Below are positions 33,346 to 40,479 of a stretch of 64,000 nucleotides of DNA, one piece after another. A program made the translations under genes and the position numbers. How positions within the stretch are numbered: the stretch's first letter is position 1; every line of letters begins with the position of its first letter. The DNA is from Nocardiopsis changdeensis. Its GTDB lineage: Bacteria > Actinomycetota > Actinomycetes > Streptosporangiales > Streptosporangiaceae. Location: NCBI RefSeq assembly GCF_018316655.1, contig NZ_CP074136.1, positions 62,001 to 126,000 of the forward strand. The letters are read 5' to 3'. The notes under the pieces are model-generated. The model saw nothing but the letters and a program-made list of their open reading frames with translations. It ran no database searches and was not told the DNA's origin.

Positions 33346-33540
33346 GTCCCTGAGCCTACGGCCCGCGTGCCGTGTCGCGCCGTTCGCGCGGGTCATCGGC
33401 TTGCCCGCAGGGGCGGTTGAAGATTTCCGACCGGAATTGAGGCAGGAGGCGGGCGGGTCGCCCGTCGGGCTCCGTCGGGTGGCGCTGCGCCGCCCCTTGG
33501 CCCAGGGGTGTGTCCTTCCTGGTCGCGGGGGGTGCTCGGA

Positions 33541-33639
33541 ATTCCTTGCGGTTTTTCCGCGAAAAGCCCCCCGAGAAGAGTACGACGGTGTACTCTTGGA
33601 GTGTTGATTACAACGATGTACACATTGAGAGGGGGGCCG
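33541..33639 (+). promoter_or_regulatory. promoter region A, shared with 40381-40479
   Basis: GGAATTCC, a TTTTT..CGAAAAGC inverted repeat, GAGTAC-6 nt-GTACTC at 33578-33595, then TTGATTAC and TGTACACATTGAG follow in the same order and spacing as before the 40480 gene. It ends directly before a TTG start. Confidence 0.65.
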
Positions 33640-34104
33640 TTGTCCACCCAGACCGAGCCCAGTGCGCAGGTCAGAGACGCGCTCGGTGACCGTGTCCGCA
33701 GAGTCCAGGCCAGCGGGCAGACGCTCACACTGACCGTGGACGGCCGCGCCGACAGCGCTCTCGTGACGCTGGAGATGCTCACCGCCACCGGGCTGGCCCC
33801 GGTCGGGGCGTGGGGCATCCGCCAGGCCCGCGAGGAGTGGGCGCAGCTGCGCACCGCGGCCGCCGAACAGGGCCCGCAGATCATCACCGACCGGGGCACG
33901 CCCGTGGTCGCGCTCGTCTCGGCCGAGCACGCGCGCCTCATCGCCCAGGGCCTGCCCGTCCTGGAAGCGGCAGAGCTGCGCTTCGACGGGCACCAGATCA
34001 CCGACCAGGACGGGCGCATCATCGCGCCCGGCACCTACAGCTACGTCGGGGGCGTACTCCACGTGCCCGCACCCGATGCCGACGGGGACGGCCATGACCG
34101 GTGA
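33640..34104 (+). CDS. Phd/YefM-like antitoxin-domain protein
   Basis: A 154-residue protein. The stretch GIRQAREEWAQLRTAAAEQG then IITDRGTPVVALVSAEHARL matches the Phd/YefM antitoxin fold (short helix, GxxVVALVS strand). I chose the TTG start because the homologous promoter region at 40381 places a GTG at the same point, behind a purine-rich GAGAGGGGG. No obvious toxin gene follows, so it may act as a solitary regulator of the shared promoters. Confidence 0.6.
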   Translation: MSTQTEPSAQVRDALGDRVRRVQASGQTLTLTVDGRADSALVTLEMLTATGLAPVGAWGIRQAREEWAQLRTAAAEQGPQIITDRGTPVVALVSAEHARLIAQGLPVLEAAELRFDGHQITDQDGRIIAPGTYSYVGGVLHVPAPDADGDGHDR

Positions 34105-34237
34105 CCTTCCCCGATACGCCGCGGGGCGGTACGGCCCGGAGCGGCGACCGGGGCGCTGCGAGCAGGCGGGCGCCCGCCTGCCCGGAGGCCACCACGGCAC
34201 CGTCGCCACTCACGCCGAGCACCACAGGGAGCGCACC

Positions 34238-35338
34238 ATGACCAGGACCGTCACCGTCATCGCCCACCGGACCCTGGAGGAGGTCACCCGCGAGTGGGAG
34301 CCCGTCCTGCACGGCCCTTCCCCCATCGAGGCGTACCAGACCTTCACCACCCGGGACTCCCGGAAACGGCGCCTGGTCCTGGAGCGCGTGGACGCCGGGC
34401 CCGGCCACGCCGGGCACCGGTGGGAGCTGGTCCACGCCGCCCCCGAGGACGCCGACCTGGACGAGAAGCTCGCGGCGCGGCGCACCCGTAACGACCTCCA
34501 GGGCTCCGCCACCCTCGAGGCCGCGCTGGTCGAGGCGACCCGGTACCTGCACGAGCACCCGGCCGGGCCGGACACCGCCCCGGCGCCCACCTACCCCGAC
34601 ACCGAGACCTACACCTGCACCCAGTGGGTTCCGGTGCTGCGCGAGGAGGTCACCGTGGCGTGGACCCGCACCCAGGGCACGTGGGAGGCCGAGGTTGACG
34701 GCCGCGCCTGGACGGCGCACGTGGACCGCACCGACTCCCGCAGCGGGCGCCGGGTGTGGGCCTACGGCACCGGCCCCGACGGCCGCGCCGAGTACGAGGC
34801 CGGCCCGCACGAGGAGGCCCACCAGGTGCTCACGCACCTGGCGTGGGAGATCGCGATCCGGGACCGGGTGGAGGCCCACCACCGGGCCGCCCCCAACACC
34901 CGACCCGCTCCCGCGCTCCGCCCGCGCGGGGTGCCGCTCCGCGCCGCGTCCCACCGCAGAGGAGTCGATGCGCCAGGGAATGCCGATACGGCTGAGCACC
35001 GCAGGCTGCAAGCCGCGCTGAACGACCGGGCCGAGTACCTGAACTCTACTGTCGGGTACGGCCACTGGGCGGCGTTCAAGTCGGTGACCGGGTGGGGCGG
35101 GTCCGTCGAAGAGTATGTGGCCGACGCCCTCCGAGGCCAAGTCGATGTCGATGTCGAGGTGGTCGCGGCCGACTTCCGGGCTGCGCTCAACAAGACCCTC
35201 CCCGAAGGCGTGTCCCTCCAAAACAACGAGTTCTACGGCCCCAGCTCCGAACGCCCACCGTGGAACGCCGACGTCTTGAGGGCCGCGATCGACGCGGTGG
35301 ACTTCTGGGGGATCGTCGCCGAACACGACAACTCCTGA
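34238..35338 (+). CDS. unrecognised protein at the left end of the Cas-like region
   Basis: A 366-residue protein with no known motif. Two beta-rich segments (about 5-60 and 120-175) are separated by a helical linker. The last 110 residues differ in composition: they are less GC-biased and begin ALNDRAEYLNSTVGYGHWAAFKS. This may be a fusion. GGGAG precedes the ATG. Eight nt after its stop comes the first CRISPR-repeat-like element. Confidence 0.6.
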   Translation: MTRTVTVIAHRTLEEVTREWEPVLHGPSPIEAYQTFTTRDSRKRRLVLERVDAGPGHAGHRWELVHAAPEDADLDEKLAARRTRNDLQGSATLEAALVEATRYLHEHPAGPDTAPAPTYPDTETYTCTQWVPVLREEVTVAWTRTQGTWEAEVDGRAWTAHVDRTDSRSGRRVWAYGTGPDGRAEYEAGPHEEAHQVLTHLAWEIAIRDRVEAHHRAAPNTRPAPALRPRGVPLRAASHRRGVDAPGNADTAEHRRLQAALNDRAEYLNSTVGYGHWAAFKSVTGWGGSVEEYVADALRGQVDVDVEVVAADFRAALNKTLPEGVSLQNNEFYGPSSERPPWNADVLRAAIDAVDFWGIVAEHDNS

Positions 35339-35345
35339 CCCACCC

Positions 35346-35385
35346 CTGCTCCCCGCCCCCGCGGGGATACCGCCCTGGGCGGAAG
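35346..35385 (+). repeat. CRISPR-repeat-like intercistronic element 1
   Basis: CCCCGC-CCCC-GCGGGG at 35351-35366 followed by ATACC, the exact layout of a type I-E repeat, then a second hairpin CCGCC-CTG-GGCGG. It lies 8 nt after the previous stop; the next ATG is 61 nt past the first stem base. Confidence 0.65.
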
Positions 35386-35411
35386 ACAATCCCACAAGCA
35401 GAAAGGCCACC

Positions 35412-35978
35412 ATGGAACTCCAGCAGCGCCGCCGAGCGCGAGCCCGCGCCCTCATCGACACCCAGCTTGCCGACTACGCCGGCACGTACACCGTCACCGA
35501 GGACACCGACGGTGAGACCCTTCTCGTGCACCCCACCGTGGACTGGGACCAGATCACGGAAGCACGGTGGGAGGAGGTCATGAGGATGCGGTCGGCACTG
35601 AACCGCTCACACGAGCTGATCATCGACCGCCGGATCGGTGAGGTCGACCTGGGCCCCATGGTGGTGCGCCTGGGCGCCCTGTACGAGCAGGCGGAGAAGA
35701 TCGCAGGCTTCGGTGTCCACGCCCGCGCGGCCGAGTACCCCGTCCTGCTGCCGAGCGACAGTCGGCCCAGCCCCAAGGCCCTGGCCGCCGTGCATGCCTG
35801 GGAGGCCCAGCAGGGCGCCGAGCACGGGACCGTGAAGCTGCTCCTGATGGAGGCCCACCTGCCTCCGAACCTCTCGAAGTTCCATGCGGTGGGGTGGGAC
35901 ACCAGCGTCTCCGACGGCCCGGGGGCCCCGTGGGTGCTGGCACCGCTGGCCTACCTGGCCGCAAACGCCACCTCCTGA
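35412..35978 (+). CDS. unrecognised 188-residue protein
   Basis: A mixed alpha/beta protein with a charged helical N terminus (MELQQRRRARARALIDTQLADY). It contains an IDRRIGEVDLG segment and a DSRPSPKALAAVHAWEAQQG helix. No family is recognised. GAAAGG precedes the ATG. It is flanked on both sides by repeat-like elements and lies in the same direction as cse1, so it is probably part of the same transcription unit. Confidence 0.6.
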   Translation: MELQQRRRARARALIDTQLADYAGTYTVTEDTDGETLLVHPTVDWDQITEARWEEVMRMRSALNRSHELIIDRRIGEVDLGPMVVRLGALYEQAEKIAGFGVHARAAEYPVLLPSDSRPSPKALAAVHAWEAQQGAEHGTVKLLLMEAHLPPNLSKFHAVGWDTSVSDGPGAPWVLAPLAYLAANATS

Positions 35979-35987
35979 GAGCGCAAG

Positions 35988-36023
35988 CCCCGCGCATTGC
36001 GGGGATGCCGCCCACCCGGGCGG
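35988..36023 (+). repeat. CRISPR-repeat-like intercistronic element 2
   Basis: CCCCGC-GCATT-GCGGGG followed by ATG, then CCGCCC-ACCC-GGGCGG. It starts 10 nt after the previous stop and 60 nt before the next GTG start. Confidence 0.65.
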
Positions 36024-36047
36024 ACCCGAACCTCCAGGAGGATCACC

Positions 36048-37082
36048 GTGCAGCACCAGATAACGTTCGCGGCCGACACCCGCGAGTTCGTGGAGATCGA
36101 CCGGACCGTCACCGACTCGGGCGCCGTGCTCATCACCAAGTCGTCCCTGGTCGGGCTGACCGAGACCGGCCAGCCGGAGCGCTACCACAACGAGCGCACC
36201 GGCAGGTCCTTCGACCTGCACGTCTACGCCGACGCCAGCGGGGAGCGGTGGCACGTCGCCACCATGGTCACGGACGAGGCGATGAAGCCGTTCGGAGGCG
36301 TCACCGGTCGGGAGGTCTGGCAGGTCCCCGCCCGGGAGTGGAGCTACGGCTACAGCTCACGGCACAACTTCCGCACCCGCCGCGAACTGCTGGCCCACCT
36401 GGGAGACGAGGACGCGCGGAAAGCCTGCTGGGAGCAGCTCGACACCACCATGAAGGACGCCGCCGCGGCGGCAGCCGCGGCCGGGGGGCGGGTGGAGTAC
36501 GCCGAGCACCGGGAAGAGCCCGCGCTACTGGACCGGGCGGCGTACACGGCCGCGTGCGAGCGGGTCGGGCTCGTCCCCGGCACCGAGGACGAGATCCGCG
36601 CCTACCGGGGCCTGGCCGACCGGTGGCCCATGTTCGAGTACAGCGTGGACCACATCGTGTGGACGCAGCTGTCCCGGGCCTACGCCCAGTGGCTGGCGCA
36701 GCAGGACGACCGCCAGGCGCAGCGCCGCCTGGAGCAGGCCACCGCCGCCCACCCGGGCGACGCCTACAGCAGGGAGCAGTTCGAAGCCGCGTCCCGTGCC
36801 GCCGGGTACGAGGAGCCGCTGCCTGACGAGCGGGTCTCGATGATCTTGAACCCCTACTGCCTGACCCAGTGGGAGGAGGACCCGGTGCTGCTCGCGCTCG
36901 CGAAGCGCCGCGGCCGCGGCATGGTCGCCGAGGCCGAGCAGGAGGGTCGGCGCTGCGACGAGTGCGGGACCCTCATCGTCGGGAGCGGCCACGCGGCCAG
37001 TCTCGGGCTGGCGTGCGACTTCGAGTGCATGCACGCGATGTCGGCCCGTCCCGGCCGGTACGCCACCCGGCACGGCAGCTGA
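36048..37082 (+). CDS. unrecognised protein with C-terminal zinc ribbon
   Basis: A 344-residue protein. An N-terminal beta-rich region and a helical middle (LEQATAAHPGDAYSREQFEAA) are followed by a zinc-binding end: CDECG, then HAASLGLACDFEC. The same C-x-x-C..AASLGLAC..C ending occurs in the protein at 37489, so the two share a domain. GGAGGA precedes the GTG start. The function is unknown; nucleic-acid binding is suggested only by the ribbon. Confidence 0.65.
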   Translation: MQHQITFAADTREFVEIDRTVTDSGAVLITKSSLVGLTETGQPERYHNERTGRSFDLHVYADASGERWHVATMVTDEAMKPFGGVTGREVWQVPAREWSYGYSSRHNFRTRRELLAHLGDEDARKACWEQLDTTMKDAAAAAAAAGGRVEYAEHREEPALLDRAAYTAACERVGLVPGTEDEIRAYRGLADRWPMFEYSVDHIVWTQLSRAYAQWLAQQDDRQAQRRLEQATAAHPGDAYSREQFEAASRAAGYEEPLPDERVSMILNPYCLTQWEEDPVLLALAKRRGRGMVAEAEQEGRRCDECGTLIVGSGHAASLGLACDFECMHAMSARPGRYATRHGS

Positions 37083-37092
37083 CCACCAGACA

Positions 37093-37131
37093 CCTTGCCC
37101 CGCCTGCGCGGGGATGCCGCCCACCACGGGC
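37093..37131 (+). repeat. CRISPR-repeat-like intercistronic element 3
   Basis: CCCCGC-CTGC-GCGGGG at 37098-37113, then ATG, then CCGCCC-ACCAC-GGGCGG. It lies 16 nt after a stop; the next ATG is 62 nt past the first stem base. Confidence 0.65.
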
Positions 37132-37159
37132 GGGACCGACCCTCGAAGGAGAGAAAACC

Positions 37160-37423
37160 ATGCCCGACTTGACCAGCGCCGACATCCGCGCCCTGCTCGG
37201 CTCCCGCGTCGAATCCCCGGTGCTGTACATCGATGAGGCCGGCGACCTCGCCGTGGGCCCCGCGGCCGAGGTCTGGCACCGCCGGGTGGTGTCCACCCAG
37301 GTGGCGATGAAGGATTCACTTCTTCCGCCGCACAGTGGTGAGCTGACCGACGACGACATCGAGGAGCTGCTTCCCCATCTCCAGAGCGATGTCGACCAGA
37401 CCGCCGAGGCCCTGGACTCCTGA
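37160..37423 (+). CDS. unrecognised acidic 87-residue protein
   Basis: A small acidic protein (LTDDDIEELLPHLQSDVDQ near the end) with a short N-terminal helix and one beta hairpin. Small size and strong negative charge are common among anti-CRISPR and DNA-mimic proteins, but that is only a compositional remark. GAAGGAGAG precedes the ATG. Confidence 0.6.
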   Translation: MPDLTSADIRALLGSRVESPVLYIDEAGDLAVGPAAEVWHRRVVSTQVAMKDSLLPPHSGELTDDDIEELLPHLQSDVDQTAEALDS

Positions 37424-37434
37424 CCCCTCACCGG

Positions 37435-37468
37435 AACCGCACTCGCGGGGCCGGGTGCGCCCGGCCCC
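37435..37468 (+). repeat. degenerate repeat-like element 4
   Basis: AACCGC-ACTC-GCGGGG keeps four pairs of the repeat stem. It is followed by GGGGCCGGG-TGCG-CCCGGCCCC. The two-hairpin layout and the 54-nt distance to the next ATG agree with the other elements. Confidence 0.45.
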
Positions 37469-37488
37469 TGGAACGGAACAACGACGCC

Positions 37489-38049
37489 ATGTCCACGACT
37501 TCCCGGCTTCCCGCCGAGCTGCGAGAGCACTACTGGATCGGTGTGCACTACCAGCGCCAGCCCCGCGTCAGCGGCATCAACCCGCCCATCCAGACCGCTT
37601 TGATCAAGCCCGTGCGGGAACCGGGGTACTACCCCGTGCTCTACCACCTGCGCGAAGGCCGCAAGGGGGACGGCGTGGTCATCCGGTGGGGGGAACGCAT
37701 CCCCACCGACCGGGTCCCCGACAACGTGCACGCCGAACTGGTGGCCTTCGCCATCGACCATGACGTGCGCTGGCAGGAGCGCGAGGCCGAGCGGGCTCGG
37801 TCCGCCGCCGAGTACCAGGCCCTGCTTGACAAGGAGATCGCTGAAGAGGAGGCGAAGAGGGCCGCCCGCGCCGCCGCCGACAGCCGCCCGGTGTGCGGGA
37901 TTCGCGCCCCCCACTGCGGGAACTGCGGGCGCCGGATCCACGGCGGCGGCATGGCCGCGTCCCTGGGCCTGGCCTGCGGCCCCGACTGCTTCGACGACAT
38001 GGACAACGAACTCGGCGGGCACGACGAGGAGTACCAGCACCCCGGATAG
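37489..38049 (+). CDS. unrecognised protein with C-terminal zinc ribbon (paralogous end)
   Basis: A 186-residue protein. The N-terminal part is alpha/beta (REHYWIGVHYQRQPRVSGINP). A charged coiled-coil helix (about 95-130) leads to CGNCGRR and MAASLGLACGPDC, matching the end of the 36048 protein. CGGAAC precedes the ATG. It is the last gene before the leader of cse1. Confidence 0.6.
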   Translation: MSTTSRLPAELREHYWIGVHYQRQPRVSGINPPIQTALIKPVREPGYYPVLYHLREGRKGDGVVIRWGERIPTDRVPDNVHAELVAFAIDHDVRWQEREAERARSAAEYQALLDKEIAEEEAKRAARAAADSRPVCGIRAPHCGNCGRRIHGGGMAASLGLACGPDCFDDMDNELGGHDEEYQHPG

Positions 38050-38123
38050 GGGCGCACCGGCAGGGCGCGCGTGTAGAGTGCCTGCCATATCCGGCCCCTG
38101 ACGCGAACGAGAACCCCTCCCCC

Positions 38124-38213
38124 ATCGGCCCCGCACCCGCGGGGATGCACACCGGTCCGGGCCGCTGCGCCCAGGCCCCCCTTTTTTCCTCCCGCGCTCG
38201 CGGGAACGGCCCC
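38124..38213 (+). CRISPR. mini-CRISPR-like pair upstream of cse1
   Basis: Repeat 1 (38124-38152) has CCCCGC-ACCC-GCGGGG-ATG. Repeat 2 (38185-38213) has TCCCGC-GCTC-GCGGGA. The stems start at 38129 and 38190, exactly 61 nt apart, with a 32-nt spacer. The outermost C-G pair of repeat 1 is T-A in repeat 2, so pairing is kept. A C6T6 run lies at the spacer end. The unit ends 77 nt before the cse1 start. Confidence 0.6.
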
Positions 38214-38290
38214 CCTCTTCCGGGGGCGAGACCGCCGCGCCCGCACCCCTGTACGCGGGTCGCGGCTCCCTGACGAGCGAGGAGTCCCCT

Positions 38291-39748
38291 ATGCCCGACC
38301 TTGGGTTGAACCTGTTCCGCGATCCGTGGATCCCCGTGGTCTACGCCGACGGCACCCGGACCGAGGTCGGTGTGCGCACTGCCCTGGCCGACGCCGACCG
38401 CATCGCGGCCCTGGCCGCCGAGAACCCCACCGTGGACATCGCCTTGTACCGGCTGCTGCTGGCCGTGGCCCACCGCCTGGCCGGCCCGGTCGACTCCCGG
38501 CACTGGCCCGCCCTGTGGGAGTCGGGCCTGCCCCTGGAGGACCTGGAGGAGATCGGGCGGGGCCGGTGGGAACTGCTGCCCGCCGACGGGGAGCCCGGCT
38601 TCGCTCAGGATCCCGTGCAGCGGCCCGAGCCCGCCCCGGTGGCGTCCCTGACCGCCCTGGCCGACCGCGGCGCCGGCGCCGGGTTCCTGTGGCGCATGCC
38701 CCCGGAGCTGAGCCTGTCCGAGGCGGCCCGGTGGCTGCTGTGGTGCCACGCCTGGGACACCGGCGGCATCCGCGCCGCCCACGAACGCGGGATCGACCGG
38801 GGGGTGCCGGTCGGCCCGGCGGCCGCCCTCCCCCACACCCGGCTGGTCGGCACCCCCCTCGCCCAGACCCTGCTGCTGAACCTGGCCCCCGGCCCCCAGG
38901 GGCCGGCCGGGCAGGGCTGGTGGGAGCGCACCACCCCGGTGGCGGGGCGCCGCCGCGGCCGCACCCCGGAGGGGATGGTGGACCTGTTGTGCTGGCCCGC
39001 CCGCCGCATCCGCCTGCTGCCCGACGCCGACGGCCTGGTGCGCCGGGTGTACATCACCGGCGGCGACGACCTCAGGGTGCCCGGCGACCCCGCGCACGGC
39101 GCCGACCAGTGCTTCCAGGACGCCTACAGGCTGGTGCTGCCCCGATCACTGGAGGCCACCGTCCCCGGCCTGGTCGCCCCGGCCAAGAGCCGCACCACAC
39201 CTCCGTCGACCCCAACGGTCATCGACTGGTTCGCCGACCGCCACCACGTCCTGGACCGGGTGCAGGTCGAGACCACCACCCTGGCCACCGACCGGCACCG
39301 GTCCGTCATCTACGACATCCACGACCGCACCTGGACGCTGCCCGCCGCCGCCCTGGTCCCGGGCACCGCCGCCCACGCCCGCCTGGCCCGGGTACGGGAC
39401 ATGGTCGCCCTCGCCGACAGCGCGGTGCGCGCCGCCGCGACCGCGACCGTTCCCAGCCGCGCCGCCCGCGCCAAGGAGCGAGTGGCCGACCTGGTGGCCC
39501 GCGCCCGCCATGAGTGGTCCGGGGACCTGGCCCCCGAACTCGCCGACCTGGACACCGACGCAGGAATGGAACAGTGCCGCGAGGCGCTGGCGGACGTGGT
39601 GGCACGGCATGTCGACCGGGCGGACAGGCGCCTGCGCAGCAACCCCGGGCGGCTGGCGGAGGGAGCGCCAGCGCTGTCCAAGGCCCGTGCGTTGAGCCAC
39701 CGCCTCTCCCAGCCCGGCCCCGCAGAGCCCGCGGAAGCCGCCCTTTGA
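38291..39748 (+). CDS. cse1: orphan Cas8e/Cse1, large subunit of type I-E Cascade
   Basis: A 485-residue protein. It opens with LNLFRDPWIPVVYADG, the Cse1 N-terminal signature, followed by LYRLLLAVAHR. GFAQDP, LSLSEAARWLLWCHAWDTGG, LAQTLLLNLAP and GMVDLLCWPARRIRLLP follow in Cse1 order. The last about 120 residues are the expected helical bundle. Length is close to the family norm (about 500). Cse1 reads the PAM and recruits Cas3. No cas3, cas7e, cas5e, cas6e, cas1 or cas2 lies in the window. GAGGAG lies 7 nt before the ATG. Confidence 0.9.
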   Translation: MPDLGLNLFRDPWIPVVYADGTRTEVGVRTALADADRIAALAAENPTVDIALYRLLLAVAHRLAGPVDSRHWPALWESGLPLEDLEEIGRGRWELLPADGEPGFAQDPVQRPEPAPVASLTALADRGAGAGFLWRMPPELSLSEAARWLLWCHAWDTGGIRAAHERGIDRGVPVGPAAALPHTRLVGTPLAQTLLLNLAPGPQGPAGQGWWERTTPVAGRRRGRTPEGMVDLLCWPARRIRLLPDADGLVRRVYITGGDDLRVPGDPAHGADQCFQDAYRLVLPRSLEATVPGLVAPAKSRTTPPSTPTVIDWFADRHHVLDRVQVETTTLATDRHRSVIYDIHDRTWTLPAAALVPGTAAHARLARVRDMVALADSAVRAAATATVPSRAARAKERVADLVARARHEWSGDLAPELADLDTDAGMEQCREALADVVARHVDRADRRLRSNPGRLAEGAPALSKARALSHRLSQPGPAEPAEAAL

Positions 39749-39811
39749 GTTGCGTCGCCTCCCGTGAACGCCGGACACGGCGACCGGGAGCCTGGTACCG
39801 TGGCATCAGCA

Positions 39812-39923
39812 AGCCGCCCCGCGCACGCGGGGGTAGTCCCTAAGGGGCCGGCTTGCCAGGGTGAAAGCCCGCCAAATCCTTGCGCACGCAGGGGAAACAC
39901 CCCTCCTTCGGGAGGGGTTTTTG
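39812..39923 (+). CRISPR. mini-CRISPR-like unit with terminator downstream of cse1
   Basis: Repeat 1 (39812-39840): CCCCGC-GCAC-GCGGGG. Spacer of exactly 32 nt (39841-39872). Repeat 2 (39873-39901): CCTTGC-GCAC-GCAGGG. The stems start 61 nt apart. Two stem positions changed C to T in repeat 2 and still pair (T-A and G-U). CCCTCC-TTCG-GGAGGGG plus T5 follows at once. TACCGT 10 nt before repeat 1 could be a -10 box, so a short crRNA-like transcript is likely. Confidence 0.7.
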
Positions 39924-40136
39924 CTGTCCGGGCCGACGGCTCCGCCGGGGACGCGCGCGGGCGTCGAAACCCCCGCCCACCCGCTGCGCAGTCCGACACG
40001 TCCTGATCGTGGGAAGTGCCCGCGCGGTCCGTCCGCCACGGGTTCCTGGACACCGCCCTCCGGGCCATCACCGGACATGGTGGCCCGCCGTCGGCTCCAG
40101 CCGTGAACTCCTTCCCCGGCTTGTAGACTCCAGCCT

Positions 40137-40240
40137 CACGACCCCGCACCTGGCGGGGATGACCCTTGGTACGGACACTGCTCCCACGGGTCCCCGCACC
40201 TCGCGGGGGAGACGGCCCCTCCTTCGGGAGGGGTTTTCGC
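40137..40240 (+). CRISPR. paired CRISPR-repeat-like hairpins, 20-nt spacer, with terminator
   Basis: CCCCGC-ACCTG-GCGGGG-ATGACCC at 40142 and CCCCGC-ACCTC-GCGGGG at 40192, 50 nt apart, leave about 20 nt between 30-nt repeats. CCCCTCC-TTCG-GGAGGGG-TTTT follows directly. TAGACT at 40124-40129 is a good -10 box placing the transcript start close to repeat 1. Short spacers are known for cas-regulating RNAs. Confidence 0.6.
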
Positions 40241-40380
40241 TTGTCCGCACCCCGCAGGCGTTCCCGTGGAACGCGCGGCCCCGGGCGCCGGCGGGCGGGC
40301 TCCGCGCCCGACCCGCAGCCTTCCCAGGGCCGGGTTCACTGTCTGCGGCGTGTTTTCCCAGTTCACGGGAGTCCGGGGAA

Positions 40381-40479
40381 TTCCCCGGCAGTTTTTTCTC
40401 GAAAAGCACCCACGGATGAGTACAGCGGTGTACTCTTGAGTTGTTGATTACGACGCTGTACTCATTGAGGAGGTTTCCG
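40381..40479 (+). promoter_or_regulatory. promoter region B, shared with 33541-33639
   Basis: GGAATTCC, TTTTTTCTCGAAAAGC, GAGTAC-6 nt-GTACTC at 40418-40435, TTGTTGATTACGACG and TGTACTCATTGAG occur in the same order as in region A. GAGGAGG precedes the GTG start. Confidence 0.65.
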
